Source of the DNA: UBA5069 sp963773745
GTDB lineage: Bacteria; Chloroflexota; Anaerolineae; Caldilineales; Caldilineaceae
Direction: 5' to 3'
Assembly: GCA_963773745.1 (NCBI GenBank)
Contig: CAVZCL010000005.1
Location: forward strand, 558,001 to 622,000
Length of the DNA: 64,000 nucleotides
The notes beneath the pieces were generated by a model. The model ran no database searches. It was not told the DNA's origin and saw only the letters and a list, made by a program, of their open reading frames with translations. How positions within the stretch are numbered: position 1 is the stretch's first letter; each line of letters opens with the position of its first letter. Positions 35,406-44,300 of this stretch are shown here, piece by piece. A program made the translations under genes and the position numbers.

Positions 35406-35873
35406 TTAGCGCCGATGGAGCTTGCGCAGCGCATCGGCCAGCGCCTCGGGCGAAAGCTCGGCTGTGCGCTCGACACGGCCGCGTGCACGCCGATCGCGAA
35501 AAGCATCGGCGAAGGTGCTTTCGCATTGCAGGCGCGCCGTGGCTCCACTCGCATCAAAGAGGGGCGCTACCACGATAATGGGATCAAAAAGGGGTTGGCC
35601 GTTGGCGCGGCCGGGGGGTTCAATGCCCAGAATCCAGCGCAGGCGCACTTTGTCGCTGCGCACTTCGCATTCGGGATAGGCGGCGGCGCACAGTTCGGTC
35701 AACACCTTGCACACCATCTTCTCCAGTGCTGCATATTCGCGCTCGGCGCGCGCATCTGCTGCCTGGCGATCCGCAGCAGATGTCACATCCTGGTCTCTCT
35801 TGCCATCAAGAAACGCATCGTGCTTTATCTCGCGCGCGTCGCGCTCTCTTCTTAGATCATCAAACATGCCCAT
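35406..35873 (-). CDS. Hypothetical protein, 155 aa
   Basis: No family recognised. Predicted soluble, starting MGMFDDLRRERDAREIKHDA, with a charged helical N-terminal half and a mixed alpha/beta C-terminal half (VRLRWILGIEPPG, PLFDPIIVVAPLFDASG) that could be a small receptor- or enzyme-like domain. No transmembrane segment or signal. An alternative start is ATG 35867. It reads away from the AT-poor gap upstream of MutY and is probably monocistronic. Codon use matches its neighbours. Confidence 0.6.
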   Translation of the reverse strand: MGMFDDLRRERDAREIKHDAFLDGKRDQDVTSAADRQAADARAEREYAALEKMVCKVLTELCAAAYPECEVRSDKVRLRWILGIEPPGRANGQPLFDPIIVVAPLFDASGATARLQCESTFADAFRDRRARGRVERTAELSPEALADALRKLHRR

Positions 35874-36060
35874 TGTGGGTGTCTCCGCTTGCCGAACCTT
35901 GCATGCAGCGCCGGCGCAAGGACCAACCGCGTGGGGGACGCGCGAAAATAACCTGACTACAAGACAAATTGTAGCGCATGTGGGCTGCAGCGCCAGCGCC
36001 AGCGCCACATTGCGCGATGAATTTCGGCGTCCCCCAAAATAGAGCTTTGGGCTGCCGCGC

Positions 36061-37260
36061 TTATTCGTCCAGCGCTGCGCGCTCGGCCAGCAGCGCGGCC
36101 GTCACCTTGCGGTCGGCCACGCCCATGGCAAAGGCGGCCACTTCATCCAGCGTCACCCAGCGCCAATCGGCCACACCCAGCCGCTGCGGCTCGGGGCCGA
36201 GCCAGCGGGCATGGTAGGCGTGCAGCGTCATGCGGAAGTGGGTAAACGCATGATCGACAGCCGCCACCTTGGGGCCAACGTCAATGGCAACCGCAAGCTC
36301 CTCGTTAATCTCGCGGCGCAGCGCGGCGGGCTGGTCCGCATCCTGCGCCTCTACCTTGCCGCCTGGGTATTCCCAAAGGCCACCCAGCAGGCCGTCGGCG
36401 GGGCGTTGCGCCAGCAGCAGCGCCGACTGGTGCGCATCACCCTGCCAGATGACGCCCGCCACAACATCCACGTGGGGTGTGCGCTTGCGCGGCGCACGCA
36501 CGGGCCGCTCAGTTTCGGTGCCGTTGCGCCGCGCCATGCAGAACGCCTCTACAGGGCAGAGCAGGCAGCGCGGCCGCGCTGGAATGCAGACGGTGGCCCC
36601 AAGTTCAATCAGCGCCTCGTTGAGCACGCCCGCGTCCCCCTCGGGAGCCGCCTCGACCAGCGCCTGCGCCAGCGCCCATAGTGTAGTCAATGTGGCTGGG
36701 GCCTCAATTGTTTCGCCAATGTCCGCCAGCCGTGAGAGCACACGCTTGACGTTGCCATCCAGCAGCGGCTCGGCTTGGCCAAACGCAATGCTGAGGATGG
36801 CGCCGGCTGTATAGGGGCCAATGCCGGGCAGCGCAAGCAGCGTATCACGGCGATCCGGCAAGCGCCCGTTGTGCTCGCTGACGAGCAATTGCGCGCTGCG
36901 GTGGAGCGCACGCGCGCGTGCATAGTAGCCCAACCCCTCCCACTGCTTGAGCACGTCGTCGAGGGGGGCATCGGCCAGCGCTTCCAGCGTGGGCCAGCGC
37001 TCCATCCAGCGGCGGAAGTAGCCATCCACTACCTCAACGCGCGTCTGCTGCAGCATGATCTCCGCCACCCAGACTGCATAAGCATCACGCGTGCCCGCAC
37101 GGCTGGCGCGCCAAGGCAGCAGACGCTGGTGTGCGTCGTGCCAGGTGATGAGCAGTTGGGAGATCTCGCCGGGTGTGGCGCTGAAGGCGTCGCGCGGCTC
37201 CGGCGCCTGGGGTGCGGTTGAGGACAAAGGTGGTATGGAGGCAGGCGTTTCCGTGCCCAC
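36061..37260 (-). CDS. mutY: A/G-specific adenine glycosylase
   Basis: 399 aa, removes adenine paired with 8-oxoguanine. Catalytic Glu in AEIMLQQTRVEVV, helix-hairpin-helix LPGIGPYTAGAILSIAFG with the Asp in LLDGNVKRVLSRL, and the [4Fe-4S] cluster ligands in CIPARPRCLLCPVEAFC (C-x6-C-x2-C-x5-C). The C-terminal NUDIX-like domain (LLGGLWEYPGGKVEAQD) recognises 8-oxoG. Start is GTG 37260, 4 bp after the stop codon of the upstream zinc-ribbon gene, so the two are co-transcribed. The N-terminal 30 residues are a low-complexity Pro/Ala extension. Confidence 0.93.
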   Translation of the reverse strand: MGTETPASIPPLSSTAPQAPEPRDAFSATPGEISQLLITWHDAHQRLLPWRASRAGTRDAYAVWVAEIMLQQTRVEVVDGYFRRWMERWPTLEALADAPLDDVLKQWEGLGYYARARALHRSAQLLVSEHNGRLPDRRDTLLALPGIGPYTAGAILSIAFGQAEPLLDGNVKRVLSRLADIGETIEAPATLTTLWALAQALVEAAPEGDAGVLNEALIELGATVCIPARPRCLLCPVEAFCMARRNGTETERPVRAPRKRTPHVDVVAGVIWQGDAHQSALLLAQRPADGLLGGLWEYPGGKVEAQDADQPAALRREINEELAVAIDVGPKVAAVDHAFTHFRMTLHAYHARWLGPEPQRLGVADWRWVTLDEVAAFAMGVADRKVTAALLAERAALDE

Positions 37261-37264
37261 GCAG

Positions 37265-37471
37265 CTAGGCGCGCATGCCCATCAACACGCACTGTCCCAG
37301 CAGCAGCGAGACAAAGAAGAGGGTGATGACGAGCCACATCCAGAGCGGCAGGCCCGCGATGGTGCGTGCGCGCTTCTTCTTCTGTTCGGTGGGCTTGGGA
37401 AGGGTCGCGCCGCACCGCCAGCAGAAGTTCTTGTCGTCCGGATTCCACGTCTCGCACTTGGGGCAGTTCAT
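37265..37471 (-). CDS. Small zinc-ribbon membrane protein
   Basis: 68 aa. N-terminal zinc ribbon CPKCETWNPDDKNFCWRCG (two CxxC knuckles), a basic linker KPTEQKKKRAR and one transmembrane helix LWMWLVITLFFVSLLLGQCV. This 'zinc-ribbon plus TM' layout is common among small bacterial membrane proteins with no known function. ATG 37471 is chosen because the ribbon begins three residues later. It directly precedes mutY on the same strand. Confidence 0.7.
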   Translation of the reverse strand: MNCPKCETWNPDDKNFCWRCGATLPKPTEQKKKRARTIAGLPLWMWLVITLFFVSLLLGQCVLMGMRA

Positions 37472-37508
37472 GCAGATAGTGTACCACAATGGGCGCCTTG
37501 CAAGGCAG

Positions 37509-37766
37509 AGAGCAGCAACATTTCGGTACGCGCAGTAAGTGCTGCGTCTGGCAAGTGCGCAAGTGTTTCGTAGCGGCGGCTTCAGCCGCCGTTAGTGTGG
37601 AGCGCGTCGTGTGCTCGAGAACGGCGGCTGAAGCCGCCGCTACGAAACACTTGCGCACTTGCCGGACACAGCAATAAGCGGCAACAACGAAAAAAGCAGT
37701 GAAAGACGTTGATGCTTCCTGTTTCTTCCGTTGTTACCGCTTATTGCGCGTACCGAAATGTTGCTC
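37509..37766. repeat. Nested multi-arm palindrome
   Basis: Three layers are visible. Outer arms, about 26 bp: near 37509-37534 (GCAACATTTCGGTACGCGCA) and 37740-37766. Inner arms, about 53 bp: 37540-37592 and 37621-37673, containing the CGTAGCGGC-family element (copy 2, 37569-37644). Third pair, 19 bp: 37672-37690 and 37729-37747 (GCAATAAGCGGCAACAACG). The arms overlap or share bases, so alternative foldings compete. The element fills most of the 440-bp gap between the zinc-ribbon gene (minus) and the DUF4870-like gene (plus). Confidence 0.75.
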
Positions 37767-37913
37767 CACACATCTTGTTTTCCACTTTGCGCGACCTTGG
37801 CGCGCAACCTGCGTATTGATCTCCAGAACAGGCAGCGGCCCCAGACGGTCAATGGCCCGAGAGTGGGTAAGCCTGCAAACAAGCAATTCGAGCAATACGG
37901 AGGAGTACCGATT

Positions 37914-38519
37914 ATGACAACCAATGACCCTAATACCAATCCCCAGTGGGAAAACGACCCCGAGTCGGTTCAGCCTCCTGTGGGTGCAGGGCCGTCGCAG
38001 CCGATTTCGTTTGACGCCGGCAATCCCGCCCCTGGCAGCGCCGAGTTCAACAGCAACTATCAGCGCTTTGCCGAGACCGCTGGTCAGCAGATGAATGATG
38101 CCGCCGATGCAATCCGACGCGGCGAGTTCATGAGCGACAGTGTGGTGGATGGCACCGCCGACAGCGACGACAAGCTGGTAGCGCTGCTCTGCTATATTGT
38201 GCCGATCCTGCTGCCTGTGATCGTACTGTTGAGCGAGAGCAGCCAGAAGCGCCCCTTCCAGCGGTACCACGCCGTGCAGAGCCTGGGCTTCTCGGGCCTT
38301 GCAATTGTCCTCGGCGTTGTGCTGAGCATTGCCACGGGCATTCTGCAGATCATTCCGATTGTGGGCATGGTGGTTGGTGCGCTCATGTTCTGCCTCAGCC
38401 CGATTCTTTTCCTGATGGCAGTGGTGGCGGCCTTCTACTACGGCTTCCAGGCCTACCAGGGCAAGCGCTTTGCGATTCCCGTAGTCACCAACTTCATGGT
38501 GAACCAGGGCTGGCTGTAA
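37914..38519 (+). CDS. DUF4870-like membrane protein
   Basis: 201 aa. A disordered Pro/Gln/Asn-rich N-terminal cytoplasmic tail of about 85 residues precedes DDKLVALLCYIVPILLPVIV, then the conserved KRPFQRYHAVQSLGFSG and two further hydrophobic segments, as in DUF4870 (TIM44-associated/Tic20-like) membrane proteins. GGAGGAG (37899-37905) precedes ATG 37914. No function is established for the family. It is followed by a strong terminator, so it is monocistronic. Confidence 0.8.
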   Translation: MTTNDPNTNPQWENDPESVQPPVGAGPSQPISFDAGNPAPGSAEFNSNYQRFAETAGQQMNDAADAIRRGEFMSDSVVDGTADSDDKLVALLCYIVPILLPVIVLLSESSQKRPFQRYHAVQSLGFSGLAIVLGVVLSIATGILQIIPIVGMVVGALMFCLSPILFLMAVVAAFYYGFQAYQGKRFAIPVVTNFMVNQGWL

Positions 38520-38581
38520 GCGAAGAGCGATAGATAGTGCGTTGCCGGCGTGGGCAAGCGCCGGCGGCGCAACAGCAACAC

Positions 38582-38624
38582 AAAAACGGGCGCCAACCTC
38601 AACTTGAGGTTGGCGCCCGTTTTT
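38582..38624 (+). terminator. Rho-independent terminator
   Basis: A perfect 15-bp stem with a 3-nt loop (CGGGCGCCAACCTCA/ACT) flanked by AAAAA on the left and TTTTT on the right. It is 65 bp after the DUF4870-like stop and is the clearest intrinsic terminator in the window; it can work in both directions. Confidence 0.9.
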
Positions 38625-38695
38625 GCTTCAGATCATTGGGATTATCAAGAAAATTCAAATAGAACACAAGAAAGTCAATAATATCAATATTGGGT

Positions 38696-38725
38696 ATTGA
38701 CAAAATCAATAGTGTGCGCGACAAT
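38696..38725 (+). promoter_or_regulatory. Promoter with overlapping palindromic operator, DUF2089 operon
   Basis: In an AT-rich 110-bp stretch (38635-38745), TTGACA (38697-38702) is 17 bp from GACAAT (38720-38725). A perfect inverted repeat ATTGA-CAAAA-TCAAT (38696-38710) covers the -35 box. Related half-sites (ATATCAATATTG) lie 10-20 bp upstream. The layout suggests repression or autoregulation by the DUF2089 protein encoded next. Confidence 0.5.
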
Positions 38726-38776
38726 CATTAAGAATTCGAATTCGCCATGAATGTTTACGAAGCCAGGAGGAAGCGC

Positions 38777-39208
38777 ATGCTGCCACTACCCACAAGGAGC
38801 CCCTTTGACGGCGGCCCCATTATCGTCACCCGCTATTACTGCCCCGACAGCGACATTGTCGTCAAGGGCGAGTTTGAGGTGACAACGCCCTTGGCGCAAC
38901 TGAGCGACGAGCAGATCAAGTTTGTCGAAGTCTTTCTGCGCAACGAGGGCAAGCTGAACCGCATGGAGGGCGAGCTGGGCATCAGCTATCCCACCATCCG
39001 CAGTCGCCTGCATGAGGTCATCCGCACGCTGGGCTACGAGCCGGGCAAGGAAGAGGCGACGCCCATTGCAGCAACCGACCGCAAACGCATTCTGGAGGCG
39101 CTCAACAAGGGCGAACTGAGCTTTGATGAAGCAATGGCGATGCTCGCCGGCGGCAAGAGCGATTTCTCGAGTGAAGCAACAAGCAACCAAGGAGCAGTAA
39201 GTCTATGA
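38777..39208 (+). CDS. DUF2089 family putative regulator
   Basis: 143 aa. N-terminal part MLPLPTRSPFDGGPIIVTRY ... YCPDSDIVVKGEF and HTH-like segment LSDEQIKFVEVFLRNEGKLN / RMEGELGISYPTIRSRLHEV identify DUF2089, a putative DNA-binding family. The C-terminal TDRKRILEALNKGELSFDEAMAMLAG resembles a SHOCT-like short domain. AGGAGG (38765-38770) ends 6 bp before ATG 38777, which makes this the true start; ATG 38747 lacks such a site. Its stop overlaps the adhesin-like gene by 4 bp. This gene pair recurs in many Gram-positive-like and Chloroflexota genomes; the likely role is control of the envelope-associated partner. Confidence 0.82.
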   Translation: MLPLPTRSPFDGGPIIVTRYYCPDSDIVVKGEFEVTTPLAQLSDEQIKFVEVFLRNEGKLNRMEGELGISYPTIRSRLHEVIRTLGYEPGKEEATPIAATDRKRILEALNKGELSFDEAMAMLAGGKSDFSSEATSNQGAVSL

Positions 39209-40568
39209 AGAACCGCATCGTCACGGGGGAGAGCCCCGAAATCGTGATTGAAGTGATCGAAGGCGACGCCGCCGTGCGCGGCTGGCCCCATCCCGAAGTC
39301 TATATCGCCATTGACCCCAGCAAGCTGCAGGTTGAACAGGTGGGCAATCGCGTTACGCTGCAGCTGCGCGGCGACGCTGGGCTGCAGGTGCCTGCGGGTT
39401 GCAACCTGACGATTGAGCGTGTTGAGGGTGACATCGCCGTCAACGGCATTACCGGCACGCTGGCGCTTGGCAGGGTAAACGGAGACGCCGCCGTGCGCCG
39501 CATTGGCACGCTGAAAGTTGAGCATATAGAGGGCGACCTTGCAGTGCGCAGCGTCGAGGGCGATTGCACCGTCGAGCGCGTGCGCAGCGACGCAGCTGTC
39601 GCCGGCGTCAAGGGAACCCTGCGCATTGCGGCCGGGGATGACCTGGACCTTCGCGGCATGCGAGGGCTCCGTCTACGCGACGGCCGCCGACAACGCATCG
39701 CTGCGCCTGGCGCCGGTAGCCGGCAACAGCTATCAGGTGCGCGGTGGGCAAGAATCTTGACGTGCGCTTCCCGGCCGATGCCAGCGCGCAGGTGAAGCTG
39801 GAAGCCGGCGAAGAGTTGCGCGTGCGCGGGCTGGAGATTCCCGCCGTGGAGGGCAAGACTGCATCGTTCCAGCTGGGCGCGGGTGAGGCGCAGGTGGAGC
39901 TCTACGCCGGCAAGCGCCTTGACGTGCGCGGGGCCGAGGCGTGGATAAACGAGGATTTCTCCTTTGACATCGGCCCTGAGCTGGGCCAGCGTATGGCAGA
40001 ATTTGCACAGCAGATGGAAGAGCAGGTCAACAACGTGACGCGCCAGGTAGAGGAGAAGATCAACGCCATGGGCGGCAGCGAAGAGGTGGCCAACCGCATT
40101 CAGGAGCGCATTCTGGCGGCGGCACGGCGTGCTGAGGAGAAGATTAACGACATCATGCGCAATGCTGAGGCGCGTGGGTATGATGCGCGCAACTTCGAGG
40201 GGCGTGGCTTTGAGGGCAAGTGGCGCGGCCCCGAGGGCAAGGGGTATGGGCCCGAGGCGAGTCGGCGCGGCGCCGGCCGCAGCGGCCGCAACTGGGGCCC
40301 GCCTGCGCCGCCGGTGCCGCCCACACCCCCTACACGTGGCGCCGTGAGCGAGGACGAGCGCAAGTTCCTTCTGCGGCTGGTTAGCGACGGCAGTGTCTCC
40401 GTGGATGATGCGGAGAAACTGCTCGCGGCACTCAACGGCAAGTCCGGCGGTGTCAGCGTCGACGAACGCATGCTTGTCCTGCGCATGGTGGGTGATGGCA
40501 GTGTCTCGGTGCAACAGGCCGAACAGTTGCTGGCGGCGCTCAGCGGCAAGCCAGCCTCGGGTAACTAG
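39205..40568 (+). CDS. DUF4097-like adhesin with SHOCT-like C-terminal repeats, frame-broken
   Basis: Joined product about 453 aa in three frames, with +1 breaks near 39657 (GMRG to EGSVYATAADN) and near 39745 (VRGG to GKNLDVRF). The N-terminal half is a repetitive beta structure with a period of about 20 residues (VEGDIAVNGITGTLALGRVN, GDAAVRRIGTLKVEHIEGDL), like the putative adhesin DUF4097/DUF4098. A coiled-coil helix (QQMEEQVNNVTRQVEEKINA) and a Gly/Arg-rich linker follow, then two copies of a 28-residue SHOCT-like unit (DERKFLLRLVSDGSVSVDDA and DERMLVLRMVGDGSVSVQQA). No signal peptide, so it is probably cytoplasmic and not a surface adhesin. Translation is coupled to the DUF2089 gene. 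Confidence 0.68.
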
Positions 40569-40610
40569 CGCGGATCGCCTGGAGCAAACCGAGAGTGAGT
40601 ATGGTGTCTC

Positions 40611-40640
40611 AAAGCCGGGGGCTTGCAAGCCTCCGGCTTT
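40611..40640. terminator. Hairpin after the adhesin-like gene
   Basis: AAAGCCGGGGGCTTGCAAGC followed by CTCCGGCTTT forms a stem with outer AAAGCCGG/CCGGCTTT arms. It is 43 bp after the stop codon. The sequence is also related to the GTAGCGGGGGGCTTCCAGCC repeat arms, so it may be a degenerate repeat and not a dedicated terminator. Confidence 0.5.
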
Positions 40641-40749
40641 GAGTTGGCCCAGCGCGTATAGACGCGAGTGACATCCAAAGATAGATGCGTGATCACTTGT
40701 CCTGTGCAAGACTCAGTTGCATCGCCCATTCGCAGATCTGGAGGCTGGC

Positions 40750-41154
40750 ATGGATGGCAATCGGAGGACACGCATTCTTTCGGCGCTCTTCGCAGCTACT
40801 GTTGCGCTCGCCATCGCCGGCATGTGGACAATCACGCTGGTTACTGACGCGATGGCGGAACTTCATACTGCGCCGTGGACAGCTTACGCGCACCTGGCCG
40901 CCGAGTTCTTGACTGCGCTTCTGTTGGCGGCGGGTGCGTACGGCCTCGTCTGCCGCCGGCCGTGGGGAGTCCCGCTGCATCTGCTCGGCCTGGGCATGAT
41001 GCTTTACGCCGTCGTGCAGGCCACTGGTTACTTTGTGCAGAACGGCCCACTGCCCATGGTCGCGTTCTTTTCCCTGCTGGCGCTGCTGGCACTGCTCGAT
41101 TTTTCAGTGTGGGCTGCGCGTCTGGCAACATCGAACCTGCATTCAGCAGCATAG
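40750..41154 (+). CDS. Small polytopic membrane protein, unknown
   Basis: 134 aa with four predicted transmembrane helices (ILSALFAATVALAIAGMWTI, AHLAAEFLTALLLAAGAYGL, LHLLGLGMMLYAVVQATGYF, MVAFFSLLALLALLDFSVWA). GGAGG lies 6 bp before ATG 40750, fixing the start. No family motif recognised; overall look resembles small DoxX-like or DUF-type membrane proteins. Monocistronic between the adhesin-like gene and the macroglobulin. Confidence 0.7.
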   Translation: MDGNRRTRILSALFAATVALAIAGMWTITLVTDAMAELHTAPWTAYAHLAAEFLTALLLAAGAYGLVCRRPWGVPLHLLGLGMMLYAVVQATGYFVQNGPLPMVAFFSLLALLALLDFSVWAARLATSNLHSAA

Positions 41155-41385
41155 ATGATCTGCGCCTGCTTTGGGTGCAGTTTGCGGCGGGGATCAGGTG
41201 ACTTTGGCCTTGCGCATCACATCTGTAACCATGGCAACCCTGCAACCCTGCATCAACCCCTTGCGCAACGCCCATTCTGCGCGATAATTGTCTGGACAGG
41301 GCGCTTCCCTTGCGCTCTGCCGCAATCTTCCCCGTTCCCACTACACAAACCTGCACCGCCCGTACCTGTGTACAAAGGAGTCCCC

Positions 41386-44300
41386 ATGGCGCGCCGCCCC
41401 TACTTCCTCCTTCGTCTGCTTCTGCCCGCCGTCTTCCTGCTGCTCGGCTGTCCGCCGCCTGCGCCTCCAATCGAAACATTCAGCACATTTGGCCTTGGCG
41501 CCTACCTCACGCCGGGCAGCGACGCGCAATTTCTGGCCGTGCTCCCCGACAGCGTACAGGGCGACGCACGCGCCGATCGCTCTGTCGAGGTAAGTTTGCA
41601 GCAGCCCGGGCGGGACTCCGAGCTGCTCTATCGCGGCCGCACCGACGAAACGGGCGCTGTGCTGGTTGCCTTCACCGTGCCCGATGCCGTGACCGACATT
41701 GATCCCACCATGGACCCGACGACGCGCCTCTCCATCTCCATGGAGTCCGAAGAGGCGAGCCTCTTTGCGCAGCGGCCCATCATCATTGCCGACGTGGACG
41801 ATGTGCTGCTCACCACCGACAAGCCGATTTATCAGCCCGGCCAGGTGCTGCACATGCGCGGGCTGGCGCTCAACCGCGCCACCATGCAGGCCGCCGCCAA
41901 TCGACCCATCCTCTTCACCGTGATGGACCCCGCCGGCAACCGCATCTTCAACCAGGAGGTTGCCAGTTCCAGCTTCGGCATTGCCGCAGCCGATCTGCCG
42001 CTGAGCGCGCTGGCGCCATCGGGTAACTATACGCTCGAGGCGCGCACGGGCGACTTCACCATGCGCACCACGGTCGAGGTCAAGCCCTACACGCTGCCCC
42101 GCTTCAAGGTGGAGTTCGATGCGGCGCGCAGCTGGTATCTGCCCGGCGATGTCGTCACCGGCACCGTCTCGGCGGAGTACTTCTTCGGCAAGCCTGTGGC
42201 CGGCGGTGCTGTGAGCCTGCAAGGGCTACGTAAACGACGTGGGGCGCTTCGAGGCCATAAACGTGACGGGCGAGACCGACGCCAGCGGCGTCTTCACTTT
42301 CACCTTCACCATGCCCGAAGCCTTTGTGGCTGCGCCGGCCGAGAGCGAACTGGCGGTGCGCACGGCCACTGTCGACATGCAGGTGGAGGTGACCGACAAG
42401 GCGCAGCACCTTGAGCGCATTGAGGAAGAGATCACCGTGGCCGAGGCCGCGCTGCTGGTGGAGCTCTCGCCCGAGGCGGGATCGGGGCTGGTGATGGGCG
42501 TCGACAATCTGCTCTATGTGGACGTGAGTTATCCCGACGGCTCGCCGGCGCAGGCGGAGCTCTCCATCGACAGCGCGCTGCTGGACGAGCCCATTTCCGC
42601 TACAACCGATGCGGCGGGGCTTGCCACAATCACGCTGCCCGCCGACGTCATCCGGCGGACGGGGCGCGCCGAACGCTTTACCATCAGTGCGCAGGATCTG
42701 GAGAACCCGGCGCTGGCGGCCACGCGCCGCGTGCGCCTTGGGGCTGCGCCCGGTCTGCTGCTGCGCCCCGACGCCGTGGAGTACACGCTGGGCGACACGA
42801 TTCGCCTGGAGATCTTTGCGCCGGGTGATGTGGATGAGGTCTACATCTCGGTTGAGAAGAATGGCGAAAGCCACGCCCTGGCTCTGTTGCCCGTCAACAG
42901 TGATGGCATGGCGCAGGGCGAGCTGCCCGTCGATGGTGCGCTGCAGGGCACGCTGGCGCTGCAGGCCTTTGCCAATACGGCCGATGGCGCCACCTACGCC
43001 GCCACGCGCTATGTGCTCGTCAATCCGCCCGCGGCCGCGCTTGATGTGGTGGCCGACGCGCCTGAGTACCTGCCCGGCGGCCAGGCCACGGTGGCTGTGC
43101 AGGTGACGCAGGCGGGCGCGCCGCTGCCCGCTGCGCTGGGCGTGAGCGTGGTCGATGAATCGGTCTTTGCCCTGGGCGAGAGTGACCCGGGCTTCGCACG
43201 CACCTTCTTCCTGCTCGCGCGTACGCTGCAGGAGCCGCGCTTTGCCATCTCCGGCTTCAGTGACCTGGGCGACGACATGGAATCCCCCTACGACCCGGGC
43301 ATTCTCAACAACACGCTTCCCACAATGACGCCGGCCTATGCCGCGGGCAGCCGCCAGATTGCGCTGGCGGGCTATCTCGCGCAGCAGGGCAGCGCGACCA
43401 TGGGCGTTGGCGCAAGTGCGCCGGGTGCGGGTACATCCGGTGCGTGGGCAGGGCTCTGGGCCTATGCGTCGCGCCTCCCCTTTGCGCTGCCGCTGCTGGG
43501 GCTGGCGCTCTATGATGGCTCGCGCAAGCGGCGCAATCTCTTCATTGCACTCGTCATTTTCGCGCTGGCGTCGGGCGTGCTTGTCTCCTGTGCCGCGCCT
43601 GCGCTGGCCCCCGCCGCGCCGGCCGCAGCGCCTGCTGCCGAAGCCGCGCCCGCGGCCATGGAGACGACTGCGACGCGTGGCGGCGCCGCGCCGCCGCGCC
43701 TGCGCCAATTCTTCCCCGAGACGCTGCTCTGGCTGCCCGAAGTGCAGACCGACGCCCAGGGCCGCGCGCAGATTGACCTGGCCATGGCTGACACAATTAC
43801 CACCTGGCGCATGAGCATTGTCGCCTCGGACCGCGACGGCAATCTGGGCAGCGCCACAATTGGGCTGCGCGCCTTTCAGGACTTCTTCGTGGAGCCGGAC
43901 CTGCCCACGCGCCTCACTGTCGACGACGAGATCGAAGTGCCCATCAGCATCTACAACTATCAGGATACGCCGCAGGAGGTGCTGCTGCAGGTGGAGCCGG
44001 CGACCTGGTTCACCTTCACCGCTGCGCCGCCGGAGAGCGTTGCCGTGGCGGCCAACGACGTGACCGTGGCGTACATCCCTCTGCGCGTGGTGGGCTTTGG
44101 CGAGCAGACGCTGCGCATTGACGCACAGTCGTCCACCCTTGCCGATGCCGTGCTGCGCCCAATCACCGTCGTTCCCAATGGCGAGGCGCAGGCTGTGGCC
44201 ACCAGCGGCACACTGCGTGAGAGCGAGTTGACGGTGAATGCGGGTGTGCCAGACGAAACAGTGCCCGGCACTGCGTCCGTCACATTCCGCATCTACCCCA

